Shown here in pieces: positions 1 through 8,150 of a stretch of DNA of 64,000 nucleotides; the stretch's first letter is position 1; each line of letters opens with the position of its first letter. The position numbers were made by a program, and so were the translations under genes. The DNA comes from Alkalithermobacter thermoalcaliphilus JW-YL-7 = DSM 7308. GTDB taxonomy: Bacteria > Bacillota > Clostridia > Peptostreptococcales > Peptostreptococcaceae. Below the pieces are notes generated by a model. It searched no databases and was not told the origin of the DNA. It saw nothing but the letters and a program-made list of their open reading frames with translations. The DNA lies in NCBI GenBank assembly GCA_001584565.1, contig LSFY01000001.1, forward strand, positions 1,586,421 to 1,650,420. Direction: 5' to 3'.

Positions 1-663
1 ATTTACATCTACATACACCTTATCTATATTCATTACTACAACAGAAAAAACTGCCGAAGAAGCTATTTCCCCTACATTTACATTTATACTAGTTACAACT
101 CCAGATATAGGAGATCTTATAATAGTATCTTCAATATTAGATTTTGCGTTATCTAACATAACTTTCGACTGATTAAGCTGAAGTTTAGCTATATCTAAAT
201 TGGGAAGATTTGCTCTGCTCATTTCGTATTTTTCAAGCTCTTCCTTTGATATAAAACCACTTTCAAACATTTTTTTCATTCTTTCATAATTTTCATCAAA
301 TACTTTTACTTGATTTTTTATATTTTCATAACTTGCTAAAGCTAAATCATAAGATGCTTGTGCTTGTGCTATTGCATTTAATATATCCTTTTGGTCTAAA
401 GTAAATAATATATCTCCTTTTTTTACCTTATCGCCCACATTTACATTTATCGAGCTAACTTTACCTGGCATTTTAGGGCTTAAATTAACCCTTTCAAAAG
501 GAACTACTTTACCTGTTAAATCAGTACGTAAACTTAAATCTATAGCTTTAGATTCATAAGTTTTCACACTTTGTAAAGTTTCTTGCTCTAGTTGCTCTAC
601 CTGTTTTTGACACCCAGAAAATACAAATACAGCACAAAGAATAATCAACATTAATTTTTTCAA
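1..663 (-). CDS. HlyD/RND-type periplasmic adaptor lipoprotein, 3' part cut by window edge
   Basis: The 221 codons seen begin at a TTG (661-663) behind a GGGAGGG-type ribosome site; the 3' end lies outside the window. The N-terminus is MKKL followed by a hydrophobic stretch and a lipobox FSGC, so the protein should be lipid-anchored outside the membrane. Then come a biotinyl-lipoyl-like half (VNVGDKVKKGDILFTLD, residues about 75-90), a coiled-coil hairpin rich in Ala, Gln, Glu and Lys, and the second lipoyl half (DTIIRSPISGVVTS, about 190-205). This order is typical of membrane-fusion proteins that link an inner-membrane ABC or RND exporter to the outside. The exporter itself would lie off the left edge. 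Family assignment is firm; substrate unknown. Confidence 0.88.
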   Translation of the reverse strand, partial: MKKLMLIILCAVFVFSGCQKQVEQLEQETLQSVKTYESKAIDLSLRTDLTGKVVPFERVNLSPKMPGKVSSINVNVGDKVKKGDILFTLDQKDILNAIAQAQASYDLALASYENIKNQVKVFDENYERMKKMFESGFISKEELEKYEMSRANLPNLDIAKLQLNQSKVMLDNAKSNIEDTIIRSPISGVVTSINVNVGEIASSAVFSVVVMNIDKVYVDVN

Positions 664-874
664 AGATTTGCCCTCCCTTTTGTCATATACTTAGTGTTTA
701 AAAATAAAATTTATACATATAATAATTCTACACTAGTTGGATTATTTTTCAATAAATACTTGTTTTGTAATTTTTTAGGTTATTTTGACTGCTTTTGGCG
801 AATGTATTGAGTCTTTAGAACTAATTTGTTATTTTATTACTATAAAACTTTTGGATCTAAAAGGAGTTTTTAAG

Positions 875-1563
875 ATGTTTAAGATAATATTAAATGGTTG
901 CATTTTAGGAATAGCATTTAGACTTATATTTCTTTATATAATTCTTTTTTTTATAAAGACTTTACTTTCAATGCTACATTTATAGCTATAAATATTTTAC
1001 TTAGCTCCTTAATTGGTATTGCCTTTTCTTTTTTGTATTATACATGTATGGATCTTAAAAACAAAAATAACCTTCTAAGTATTTATGCTACAACAGATTA
1101 TATGACTGGGTTTTTAAACAAAAGAAATGGAATAGAAGTTTTAAAAAATCAACTTAAGATTTTAGATGAAAACGGAAAACTTTCTGTATTTTTTATAGAT
1201 ATAAACAATTTAAAATTAGTTAATGATATGTATGGACATAAAGAAGGAGATGAACTAATAATAACAATTGGCCGTATATTAAAACAAAGTCTACGAAAAG
1301 AAGATACAGTTTGTAGGCTAGGAGGGGATGAATTTTTAGTTATACTTCCTAACTGCTCGTTTAATCAAGCTGAAGATGTATGGAGGAGAATATGTTCTAA
1401 TATTTATGAATATAATCAAAAAAAATTAAAACCTTATGAGATTAGTGTAAGTCATGGAACACATGAATGCAAAAAAGGCGAAACAGTCGAACAAATCTTA
1501 TTTTTAGCAGATCAAAAGATGTATAGAGAAAAAAGTGTATATAAAAGTTTAAAACTTACATAA
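875..1563 (+). pseudogene. Membrane-anchored diguanylate cyclase (GGDEF), frameshifted in a T8 run
   Basis: The reading frame opens at ATG 875, eight bases after GGAG (863-866), and encodes a first membrane segment (from ILNGCILGIAFR). It runs into eight consecutive T (945-952) and soon stops at 983-985. The frame that continues (YKDFTFNATF, then a second membrane segment LLSSLIGIAFSFLYY, then the GGDEF domain) has no start of its own with a good ribosome site; its first candidate is a TTG at 1033 inside that segment. A one-base slip in the T run would rebuild a two-TM cyclase of about 229 residues. The catalytic part looks intact: DMYGHKEGDE, then RLGGDEFLVILP, so it should make c-di-GMP from two GTP. 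Whether this is a true mutation, a phase-variable tract or a base-calling error cannot be told here. Confidence 0.78.
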
Positions 1564-1595
1564 GAAGATCGAAAGATCTTCTTTAATTTTTTTCT
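1562..1595 (+). terminator. Intrinsic terminator after the GGDEF gene
   Basis: A perfect 9-bp stem, AAGAAGATC with a GAAA loop and GATCTTCTT, is followed by TAATTTTTTT. It directly overlaps the stop codon of the diguanylate cyclase and ends that transcript before the glutamine synthetase gene. Confidence 0.88.
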
Positions 1596-1665
1596 TTAAA
1601 ACTTAATATTTTTATGGTATAAATAAAATATTAATTTAAAAATCATTTTACTAGGGGGTTAAAAC

Positions 1666-3564
1666 ATGGATGAATTAATATATGTAATACCTAAAGAAAT
1701 GCATAACAGTTGTGATCTTAAAAAAATACTAAATGAACATCCCGAAATTAGATTTGTATCTTTAGTTGGTATAGATCTAGGCGGAAATGCAACTGATGAA
1801 AAAATTCCTGTAAAGGCATTTTTAGAAGATTTAGATGATTTTTTAAAAAATGGTATCCAAACCGATGGATCAAGTGTTGTCCTTCATGAAATCGCATCTT
1901 TAAACAACGCAAGAGTTGATCTTGTTCCTGACCTTGATGTAAACTGGTTTATTGACTACAACTATGATTACATAGAAGATAACCTTCCTGTTGGAACACT
2001 AGAGATCCCTTCTTTTCTTATTCACAATGGCAAAAGAGTAGATTCAAGATCTATACTGCTTAAAGCAGTAAATAACTTTAAAAATAAAATAATGGATATA
2101 CTAAAAACATATCCTCACATTCTGAAAAATATAGGAATAAATGATGTTTCAGATATTGAAGATGTTGTACTAACTTGTGCTACTGAACTTGAGTTTTGGG
2201 TTAAAACTCCTGATGATAAGGCTGATATAGAAAAACTTTCAACATCACAAATGTTAAAAGAACAATACTGGAAAAGAACTCACGGAACAGTAAGAACTGC
2301 CCTTGAAAAAACACTTATACTGCTTGATAAATATAACTTAGAACCTGAAATGGGCCATAAAGAAGTTGGAGGAGTAAGTAGCAAAATATCTATAAAAGGA
2401 AAAACAACTTATGTTTTAGAACAACTTGAAGTTGACTGGAAATATTCAAATCCAATTCAAGCAGCAGATAATGAGTTAATAGTTAGAGAAATAGTAGAAG
2501 ATACATTTAGACGTTATGGCCTTGAGGTTACATTTATGGCAAAACCTCTTGAAGGCGTTGCTGGAAATGGAGAACATACACATGTAGGGGTTAGTGTTAA
2601 ATTAAAAGATGGAAAAACTAAGAACCTATTTTCTCCACTTGATATGAAAAAAGATTATTTAAGTGAAATAGGTTATGGGGCACTTATGGGATTATTGAAA
2701 AATTATGAAGCCCTAAATCCTTTTATAACATCTTCAAACGATGCATTTAATAGACTAAAACCTGGATTTGAAGCTCCTGTATGTATAGTTGCATCTTTAG
2801 GAATAGATGTTGAAAATCCAACTAGAAATAGATCTGTACTAGTAGGTGTAATAAGAGATTTAGATAGCCCTCTTGCTACTAGATTTGAGCTTAGGTCTCC
2901 TAACCCACTATCTAATACTTATTTAGTTATAGCTTCAATGTATCAGGCAATGCTAGATGGAATACTAGCTGTTGCTAAGAGCAAAAAAAGTGCAAAAGAA
3001 CTTGAAAAGGAAATATCAAAACAAGCTGGAGATGAAAGTTTTTATCTTGAAAAAAATAGAGCTTACAGAAGTGAAGAAGATGTTTTTGAACACTTTACAG
3101 AAGAAGAAAGAAATGCACTATTTTCAAAACCTCCTGCAACAGTTTATGAGAATATATTAAACCTTAAAAAGTATGAAGACAAAACAAAAGTACTTTTAGA
3201 TGGTGATGTATTCACTGAAGAAATAATAAACTCATTTATAGCAAGCTCTATCGAAAGATGGGAAACTGAACTTAAAGATAGAATACTTGTAGATAATATA
3301 AACTTTTTAAGGGAATGCAAAAAAGTTCACGATATAGAAGAAGCTACAGACCTTGATATAGTTAGATGGGAAAAAATAAATAATTTAAGACAATATATGA
3401 TGAAAAACAGCTTAGATAGAAAGTGCCTATTTACAAGACTTAAAGAAGCGCTAGACAATAAAGATTACTGCCTTGCATCTTCGCTTCAACTAGAAATGTA
3501 TTCTAAAATCAATGAAATAAACAAACTTTATATAGAGTACAAAAGAAACCTATTTAATATATAA
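1666..3564 (+). CDS. glnA: Glutamine synthetase, long clostridial type
   Basis: The 632-residue protein starts at ATG behind AGGGGG. It should make glutamine from glutamate, ammonia and ATP in the cytosol. The catalytic barrel is recognisable by the metal/glutamate-binding motif NGEHTHVGVS (about residues 302-311), by NRSVLVGVIRD, and by RFELRSPNPLSNTYLV (about 406-421), which carries the glutamate-binding arginine region. It is longer than GSI enzymes (about 440-470) because of an N-terminal extension and a helical C-terminal tail of about 130 residues with many charged residues. It stands alone between two terminators, so it is probably monocistronic. No TnrA/GlnR site was recognised. Enzyme family is clear; the subgroup (GSI-alpha/beta versus a separate clostridial group) is not settled. 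Confidence 0.9.
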   Translation: MDELIYVIPKEMHNSCDLKKILNEHPEIRFVSLVGIDLGGNATDEKIPVKAFLEDLDDFLKNGIQTDGSSVVLHEIASLNNARVDLVPDLDVNWFIDYNYDYIEDNLPVGTLEIPSFLIHNGKRVDSRSILLKAVNNFKNKIMDILKTYPHILKNIGINDVSDIEDVVLTCATELEFWVKTPDDKADIEKLSTSQMLKEQYWKRTHGTVRTALEKTLILLDKYNLEPEMGHKEVGGVSSKISIKGKTTYVLEQLEVDWKYSNPIQAADNELIVREIVEDTFRRYGLEVTFMAKPLEGVAGNGEHTHVGVSVKLKDGKTKNLFSPLDMKKDYLSEIGYGALMGLLKNYEALNPFITSSNDAFNRLKPGFEAPVCIVASLGIDVENPTRNRSVLVGVIRDLDSPLATRFELRSPNPLSNTYLVIASMYQAMLDGILAVAKSKKSAKELEKEISKQAGDESFYLEKNRAYRSEEDVFEHFTEEERNALFSKPPATVYENILNLKKYEDKTKVLLDGDVFTEEIINSFIASSIERWETELKDRILVDNINFLRECKKVHDIEEATDLDIVRWEKINNLRQYMMKNSLDRKCLFTRLKEALDNKDYCLASSLQLEMYSKINEINKLYIEYKRNLFNI

Positions 3565-3588
3565 AGAGCAGGATATCCTGCTCTTTTT
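3563..3588. terminator. Bidirectional terminator between glnA and pepF
   Basis: A perfect palindrome AAAGAGCAGGAT/ATCCTGCTCTTT overlaps the glnA stop and sits three bases from the pepF stop. It has T tracts on one side and A tracts on the other, so it can end both convergent transcripts. Confidence 0.9.
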
Positions 3589-3590
3589 CC

Positions 3591-5483
3591 TTATTCTTTC
3601 AATAATTTTTCAAATTCATCTATGAGCTGTTCAAACTTTTTAAAAGCTTTCTCAAGAGGCTTGCTACTTGTCATATCCACTCCTGCTTTTTTCAAAAGAT
3701 TAATAGGATAATCACTTGCACCTGATTTTAAAAACTCTAAATATTTTTCCCTTGCCTCTTCGCTTTTTAATATATCTTCTGACAATGCAATTGCTCCACT
3801 ACAACCTATAACATATTTATATACATAAAAGTTTCTATAAAAATGAGGAATTCTACTCCACCAAATTTTAGAAAGCTCGTGAACTCCAAAATCTTCTCCG
3901 TAATATTTTCTTAAAAGATCTGCCCAAATTTCGTTTAAAATACTTGCATTTAATGTATTTCCACTTTCTACTTTTTCGTGAATTATTTTTTCAAACTCTG
4001 CATACATTACCTGAGTATATATAGCAGATTGTATAAGGTCTATATAATTTTCTATTAAATATATCTTCTCTTCCTTGCTAGATGCATTTTCTATCAAATA
4101 CTCAAAAAGTAAAGCTTCATTTGTAATAGATGCAACTTCTGCTGTAAATATAGAATAATTTGATTTTATATAAGGCTGATGTTTATTAGTATAATAACTG
4201 TGCATTGCATGACCCATTTCGTGTGCTAAAGTTGAAACATCAGAAAAGCTATCGCTATAATTTAAAAGAACATAAGGATAAGTGTCATAAACCCCAAAAG
4301 AATACGCCCCTGTTCTTTTATTTTCTCTTTCGTATACATCTATCCATCTACTATTTAAAGCAACTTCAAGGTCTTTTATATAATCTTGACCTAAAGGCTT
4401 TAACGCATCTAACAAAATATCCTTTGCTTCATCAAAAGGTATTCTCCTTCCTGGATAATTTGATATAGGTATATACATATCGTAAAGATATACCTTATCA
4501 TCTATTCCTAAAGCCTCTTTTCTTAAAGATATATACCTATGAAGTGGTTTTAAATTTTTACTTGTTGTATTTATTATATTTTCATAAAGCTTTACACTTA
4601 CATTATCTCTATCTAATGAAGCTTCAAGAGATGAATTATATTTTCTTGCTTTTGAGTAGAAAATATTTTTTCCAACTTCTCCTGCTAAGTTTGCCGCAAG
4701 CATATTTATATTCTGATTAAAACTTTCAAACTCTTTTTCAAAAGCTTCTTTTCTTAAAGTTCTATCTCTACTTCCCATCAAACTTCTATACAATGCTGGC
4801 GTTAAAGTAATTTCATTTCCATCTCTATCCTTTATCTTTCCAAAGTTTCTTTCACTATTTCTAAAAATATCGTATATGTTACTAGGTGTATTTGCCATAA
4901 ATCCTGCAAGAGATATTATATTTTCTTCTTCAACAGATAAATATCTATCCTTTAATCTAAATAGCTCTTTAAAATAAAAATCATAATCTCTTAAAAAATC
5001 ATCTTCTTTCATAAACTTATTTATCTTTTCTTTTGGAATACTTAAAATTTCTCCTTCTATAAAGTTAGTAGAAAGTTGAAGTTTTATATTTATGTTTTTA
5101 GCTTTTTCTTTTAATGCTATGTATTTGTCATTACTTTTGTCTTCATCGCTTTTAAGATGTGCGTATATATATAGTTTTTCATTTAGTCTTTTCATGTCTT
5201 CTAAATGCTTTAAGGCATTTTTCATATCTTTTGATGAATTTGATAATCTACCTTTATATTTTTCAATTTCGGGTATCATTTGTTCTAATCGTTTATAATC
5301 TCTTTCCCAATCTTTATCTGTTTTATATATCTTAGTAAGATCCCAAGTATATTCATGTGAATCTATAGTTTTAAACACATCAATAGAAGTATTTATATTT
5401 GAAATAGTAAATATAAAAAGTAGCATTCCCATCAAAACTGTAAGTATTATAAACTTTGAAACTACATATCCTTTTTTATTCAT
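3591..5483 (-). CDS. pepF: Oligoendopeptidase F (M3B) with N-terminal membrane anchor
   Basis: I take the ATG at 5481-5483, preceded by AAAAGGAGGGAG, giving 630 residues; the frame stays open upstream but that part overlaps the neighbouring lipoprotein gene and lacks a ribosome site. The zinc site HEMGHAMH (HExxH) with the downstream helix containing FTAEVAS gives the M3 metallopeptidase ligands. M3B enzymes such as PepF cut oligopeptides of roughly 7-17 residues, normally in the cytosol. Here residues about 9-32 (FIILTVLMGMLLFIF) form one strong hydrophobic segment without a clear cleavage site or lipobox, so the enzyme is probably tethered with its catalytic domain outside. That location is inference. 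It follows a lipoprotein gene on the same strand, separated by a terminator. Confidence 0.9.
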   Translation of the reverse strand: MNKKGYVVSKFIILTVLMGMLLFIFTISNINTSIDVFKTIDSHEYTWDLTKIYKTDKDWERDYKRLEQMIPEIEKYKGRLSNSSKDMKNALKHLEDMKRLNEKLYIYAHLKSDEDKSNDKYIALKEKAKNINIKLQLSTNFIEGEILSIPKEKINKFMKEDDFLRDYDFYFKELFRLKDRYLSVEEENIISLAGFMANTPSNIYDIFRNSERNFGKIKDRDGNEITLTPALYRSLMGSRDRTLRKEAFEKEFESFNQNINMLAANLAGEVGKNIFYSKARKYNSSLEASLDRDNVSVKLYENIINTTSKNLKPLHRYISLRKEALGIDDKVYLYDMYIPISNYPGRRIPFDEAKDILLDALKPLGQDYIKDLEVALNSRWIDVYERENKRTGAYSFGVYDTYPYVLLNYSDSFSDVSTLAHEMGHAMHSYYTNKHQPYIKSNYSIFTAEVASITNEALLFEYLIENASSKEEKIYLIENYIDLIQSAIYTQVMYAEFEKIIHEKVESGNTLNASILNEIWADLLRKYYGEDFGVHELSKIWWSRIPHFYRNFYVYKYVIGCSGAIALSEDILKSEEAREKYLEFLKSGASDYPINLLKKAGVDMTSSKPLEKAFKKFEQLIDEFEKLLKE

Positions 5484-5547
5484 ATACTCCCTCCTTTTTA
5501 TAATGTCTATATTAGGATATGTAATTTTTAAAAATATATAAACATTT

Positions 5548-5577
5548 ACAAAAAAAGAGCAGATTAACCTGCTCTTT
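5548..5577 (-). terminator. Intrinsic terminator after the lipoprotein gene
   Basis: On the minus strand the stem AAAGAGCAG/CTGCTCTTT with a six-base loop is followed by a run of T. It overlaps the stop codon of the upstream lipoprotein gene and separates it from pepF. The stem is almost the same sequence as the terminator at 3563-3588. Confidence 0.85.
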
Positions 5578-6244
5578 ATATTGTCCACTCATTATTAATT
5601 ATCCCAACTAAATACCAGTTACCTTTATATTCTTCAAATACAAGTCTTAAACTTCTCCAGTCCATTCCAGCATATTCAGGATTAAATCCTGAAAAATAAT
5701 ACTCTACAATTATAGGATCGTCATAGACTTTAAATTGATTCTCTAGCATATTTCCAAAGCTTAGTACTTCATTATACCCTATCTTTTCAGCATTTATAAA
5801 ATCTTTACTATATATAAATCTTTCATAGTATTCTGATGGTTTTAACTTTATCTCATCTCCAGTTCCATCAAAGTATCCCCACATATATACATTTTCATCA
5901 CTAAAGAAATTAGAAATTTTCTCTTTATCAAATACCAAATCCCTTTCAACATCTACATAAGTATATGGAGTAAATCTAACTCCTTTTGTTGGATGAACAA
6001 TATTTGAAAGAGTTTTCATATCTTTTTTAGAAAGTGCTTTTATAGCTTCATAAGATCTTTCTTCTATTATTTCCTTTGGACTTTTGTTTTCCTTGCTTGT
6101 ATTTTCATCTTCTTTAATCTCATCATTTTCTCTTTCTTCGATCTTATCATTAATCTTATCTTCATCGGGTTTTTGATTAGTACATCCAGTAAACATAGCA
6201 AACATTAATAAAATAGATATTGCTAAAATAAATGTTTTTTTCAT
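5576..6244 (-). CDS. Uncharacterised lipoprotein
   Basis: The 222-residue protein starts MKKTFILAISILLMFAM and has the lipobox FTGC with Cys20, so a lipid-anchored protein outside the membrane is expected. Residues about 22-60 are a low-complexity linker of Glu, Lys, Asp and Asn (KEDENTSKEN type). The remainder looks like a small soluble alpha/beta domain with a Trp/Tyr-rich end (YKGNWYLVGIINNEW), a pattern often seen in clostridial proteins of the NTF2-like or DUF-type lipoprotein class. I do not recognise a precise family. It has its own AGGAG-type ribosome site and terminator. Confidence 0.8.
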   Translation of the reverse strand: MKKTFILAISILLMFAMFTGCTNQKPDEDKINDKIEERENDEIKEDENTSKENKSPKEIIEERSYEAIKALSKKDMKTLSNIVHPTKGVRFTPYTYVDVERDLVFDKEKISNFFSDENVYMWGYFDGTGDEIKLKPSEYYERFIYSKDFINAEKIGYNEVLSFGNMLENQFKVYDDPIIVEYYFSGFNPEYAGMDWRSLRLVFEEYKGNWYLVGIINNEWTI

Positions 6245-6331
6245 ACACTTTCTCCTATCCTTTTAAATTTTAAAAACTTAAAAGATTTATTATCTATATT
6301 AGAATATGTAGTTTTATTAAAAAATATATAA

Positions 6332-8134
6332 CTATATTACCGTTTCTTTATCAAATAAAGATATAAATATATCAGCAAGATAAGGATCAAATTGAGTTGA
6401 TTTATTTTTTTGTATTTCTCTTAGTGCATCTTCTATACTCATAGCTTTCCTATAAGGTCTATCTGTAGTCATCGCATCAAAAGCATCTGCTATAGCTAAA
6501 CATCTTCCTTCTATAGGTATACTTTCACCCTTTATTTTTCTTGGATACCCTAATCCATCATACCTTTCGTGATGACAAATTATAGAAGGTAAAACCTTAA
6601 CTAAATTTGGTATATGCTTTATTATAGTTACAGACATATCTACATGCTTTTTCATAATTTCCATTTCTTCTTCACTAAGCCTAGACGGCTTAGTTAATAT
6701 ATGTTCTGGGATTCCTATTTTCCCTACATCATGCAAAAGGCCCGCATGCTTTACAATTTCTATTTGTTCTTTACTAAACCCAGCTGCTTTAGCAAGCTTT
6801 ACAGCATATTTTGATACATTTTCAGAATGCCCATATGTATATCTATCTTTTGCATCAATAGTTGCAGCTAAAGCATGTACTGCTGAAAAATATGCATTTT
6901 CTATTTTTCCCTCTATATCTTCCGTTCGAAATTCATTTTCATATTCTTCATATACAACGCATTGATTTTTTCCTCTTTTTTTAGCTGAATAAAGAGCCTT
7001 ATCTGCTTTTTTTAGTATATCTTCTTTAGTTATTCCTGATCTTGGAAAATTAGCTATCCCTATGCTAACAGTTAAAAACTTACTCATATCATTTAATGAA
7101 TTAAACTCATTTTGAATACATTTTCTAAGATTTTCTAATAATTCTAAAGCATCTTTTTCTGATAAATTAGGAAGTATTATTGCAAATTCCTCTCCACCAT
7201 ATCTTGCTACTATATCTTGAGGTCTTGTAAAGTTTTTTAATACATCTCCTAGTTTTTTTAAAGCTTTATCTCCTTCGTAATGTCCATATAAATCATTAAA
7301 AAGTTTGAAATGATCTACATCAATTAAAGCAACACTAAAATTATCTAAAATTTTATTTTCAATAAGATTTTCAAATACATCCTTAAAATACCTTCGATTA
7401 TAAAGTTTTGTTAAACTATCTGTTATAGACTCTAACTTTATTTGAGTATAAAGTTTTGCATTTTCTATTGCTATAGCACTGCTATTAGCAATTGCTAGGA
7501 GAAAATCTATATCACTTTTATCATATCCTTTATGTCTTTGTGGCAAAATAAACATTCCTATAATATTTTCTCTAAGCCTTATAGGAACAATAATACCTAT
7601 TCCCTTGTAACAATCATTTTCTAAATATGCTAACTTGTATATTTGATATTGCGTTACAACGTCACTATTTTTAAGATATTTTAAAATATCACTTTCTTCA
7701 TTCAGTCTAAGATCACTAATATTGCTTACCTTACCCTTTGTCTGAAAAGTTATATAATTATTATTTTCTTTTAATAAAAGTGAAACACTATCGATTTTCA
7801 TAGTACTTAATATTGTCTCTAAAATCTGATCAGAAAGCTGCTCTATATCTAATGTATTGTTTACTTTTTTGCTAAAATCATTTAGTATCTGAATTTTTGA
7901 ATAATTATCTTTATATAATATTTTATCTATGAAAGATTCTATGTTATCTTTCAAAGCTTCCACTACAACGCTAAATACTATAATCGCTATAATGGAAGCT
8001 ATAATGTTTTCATATATTGAGGATTTGTCTAAAAAGTGTATAGAGGCTAAGTAAATGCCTGATAACAAAGAGGCATTTATTGTAAACGTTATAAGTTTTT
8101 TAACTATTAAATTCTCATTAAAGAGCTTTTCCAT
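6332..8134 (-). CDS. GAF-GGDEF-HD-GYP cyclic-di-GMP signalling protein
   Basis: The 600-residue protein has two membrane segments near the N-terminus (about 10-30 and 36-60), a GAF-like sensor region (about 85-230), a GGDEF domain (about 235-395) with the active-site form RYGGEEFAIILP, and a C-terminal HD-GYP domain (about 410-600). That domain keeps the metal residues HDVGKIGIPEHIL, the distal HHERYDGLGYP and the DAFDAMTTDRPYR motif. GGEEF enzymes make c-di-GMP and HD-GYP enzymes break it down, so this one could do both, or the GGDEF part could act as a GTP sensor. It ends 17 bases after... in transcription order it follows the surface-protein gene at 8151-9770, suggesting co-transcription and a link between c-di-GMP and the cell surface (inference). 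Confidence 0.93.
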   Translation of the reverse strand: MEKLFNENLIVKKLITFTINASLLSGIYLASIHFLDKSSIYENIIASIIAIIVFSVVVEALKDNIESFIDKILYKDNYSKIQILNDFSKKVNNTLDIEQLSDQILETILSTMKIDSVSLLLKENNNYITFQTKGKVSNISDLRLNEESDILKYLKNSDVVTQYQIYKLAYLENDCYKGIGIIVPIRLRENIIGMFILPQRHKGYDKSDIDFLLAIANSSAIAIENAKLYTQIKLESITDSLTKLYNRRYFKDVFENLIENKILDNFSVALIDVDHFKLFNDLYGHYEGDKALKKLGDVLKNFTRPQDIVARYGGEEFAIILPNLSEKDALELLENLRKCIQNEFNSLNDMSKFLTVSIGIANFPRSGITKEDILKKADKALYSAKKRGKNQCVVYEEYENEFRTEDIEGKIENAYFSAVHALAATIDAKDRYTYGHSENVSKYAVKLAKAAGFSKEQIEIVKHAGLLHDVGKIGIPEHILTKPSRLSEEEMEIMKKHVDMSVTIIKHIPNLVKVLPSIICHHERYDGLGYPRKIKGESIPIEGRCLAIADAFDAMTTDRPYRKAMSIEDALREIQKNKSTQFDPYLADIFISLFDKETVI

Positions 8135-8150
8135 GTAATTCCTCCATATA

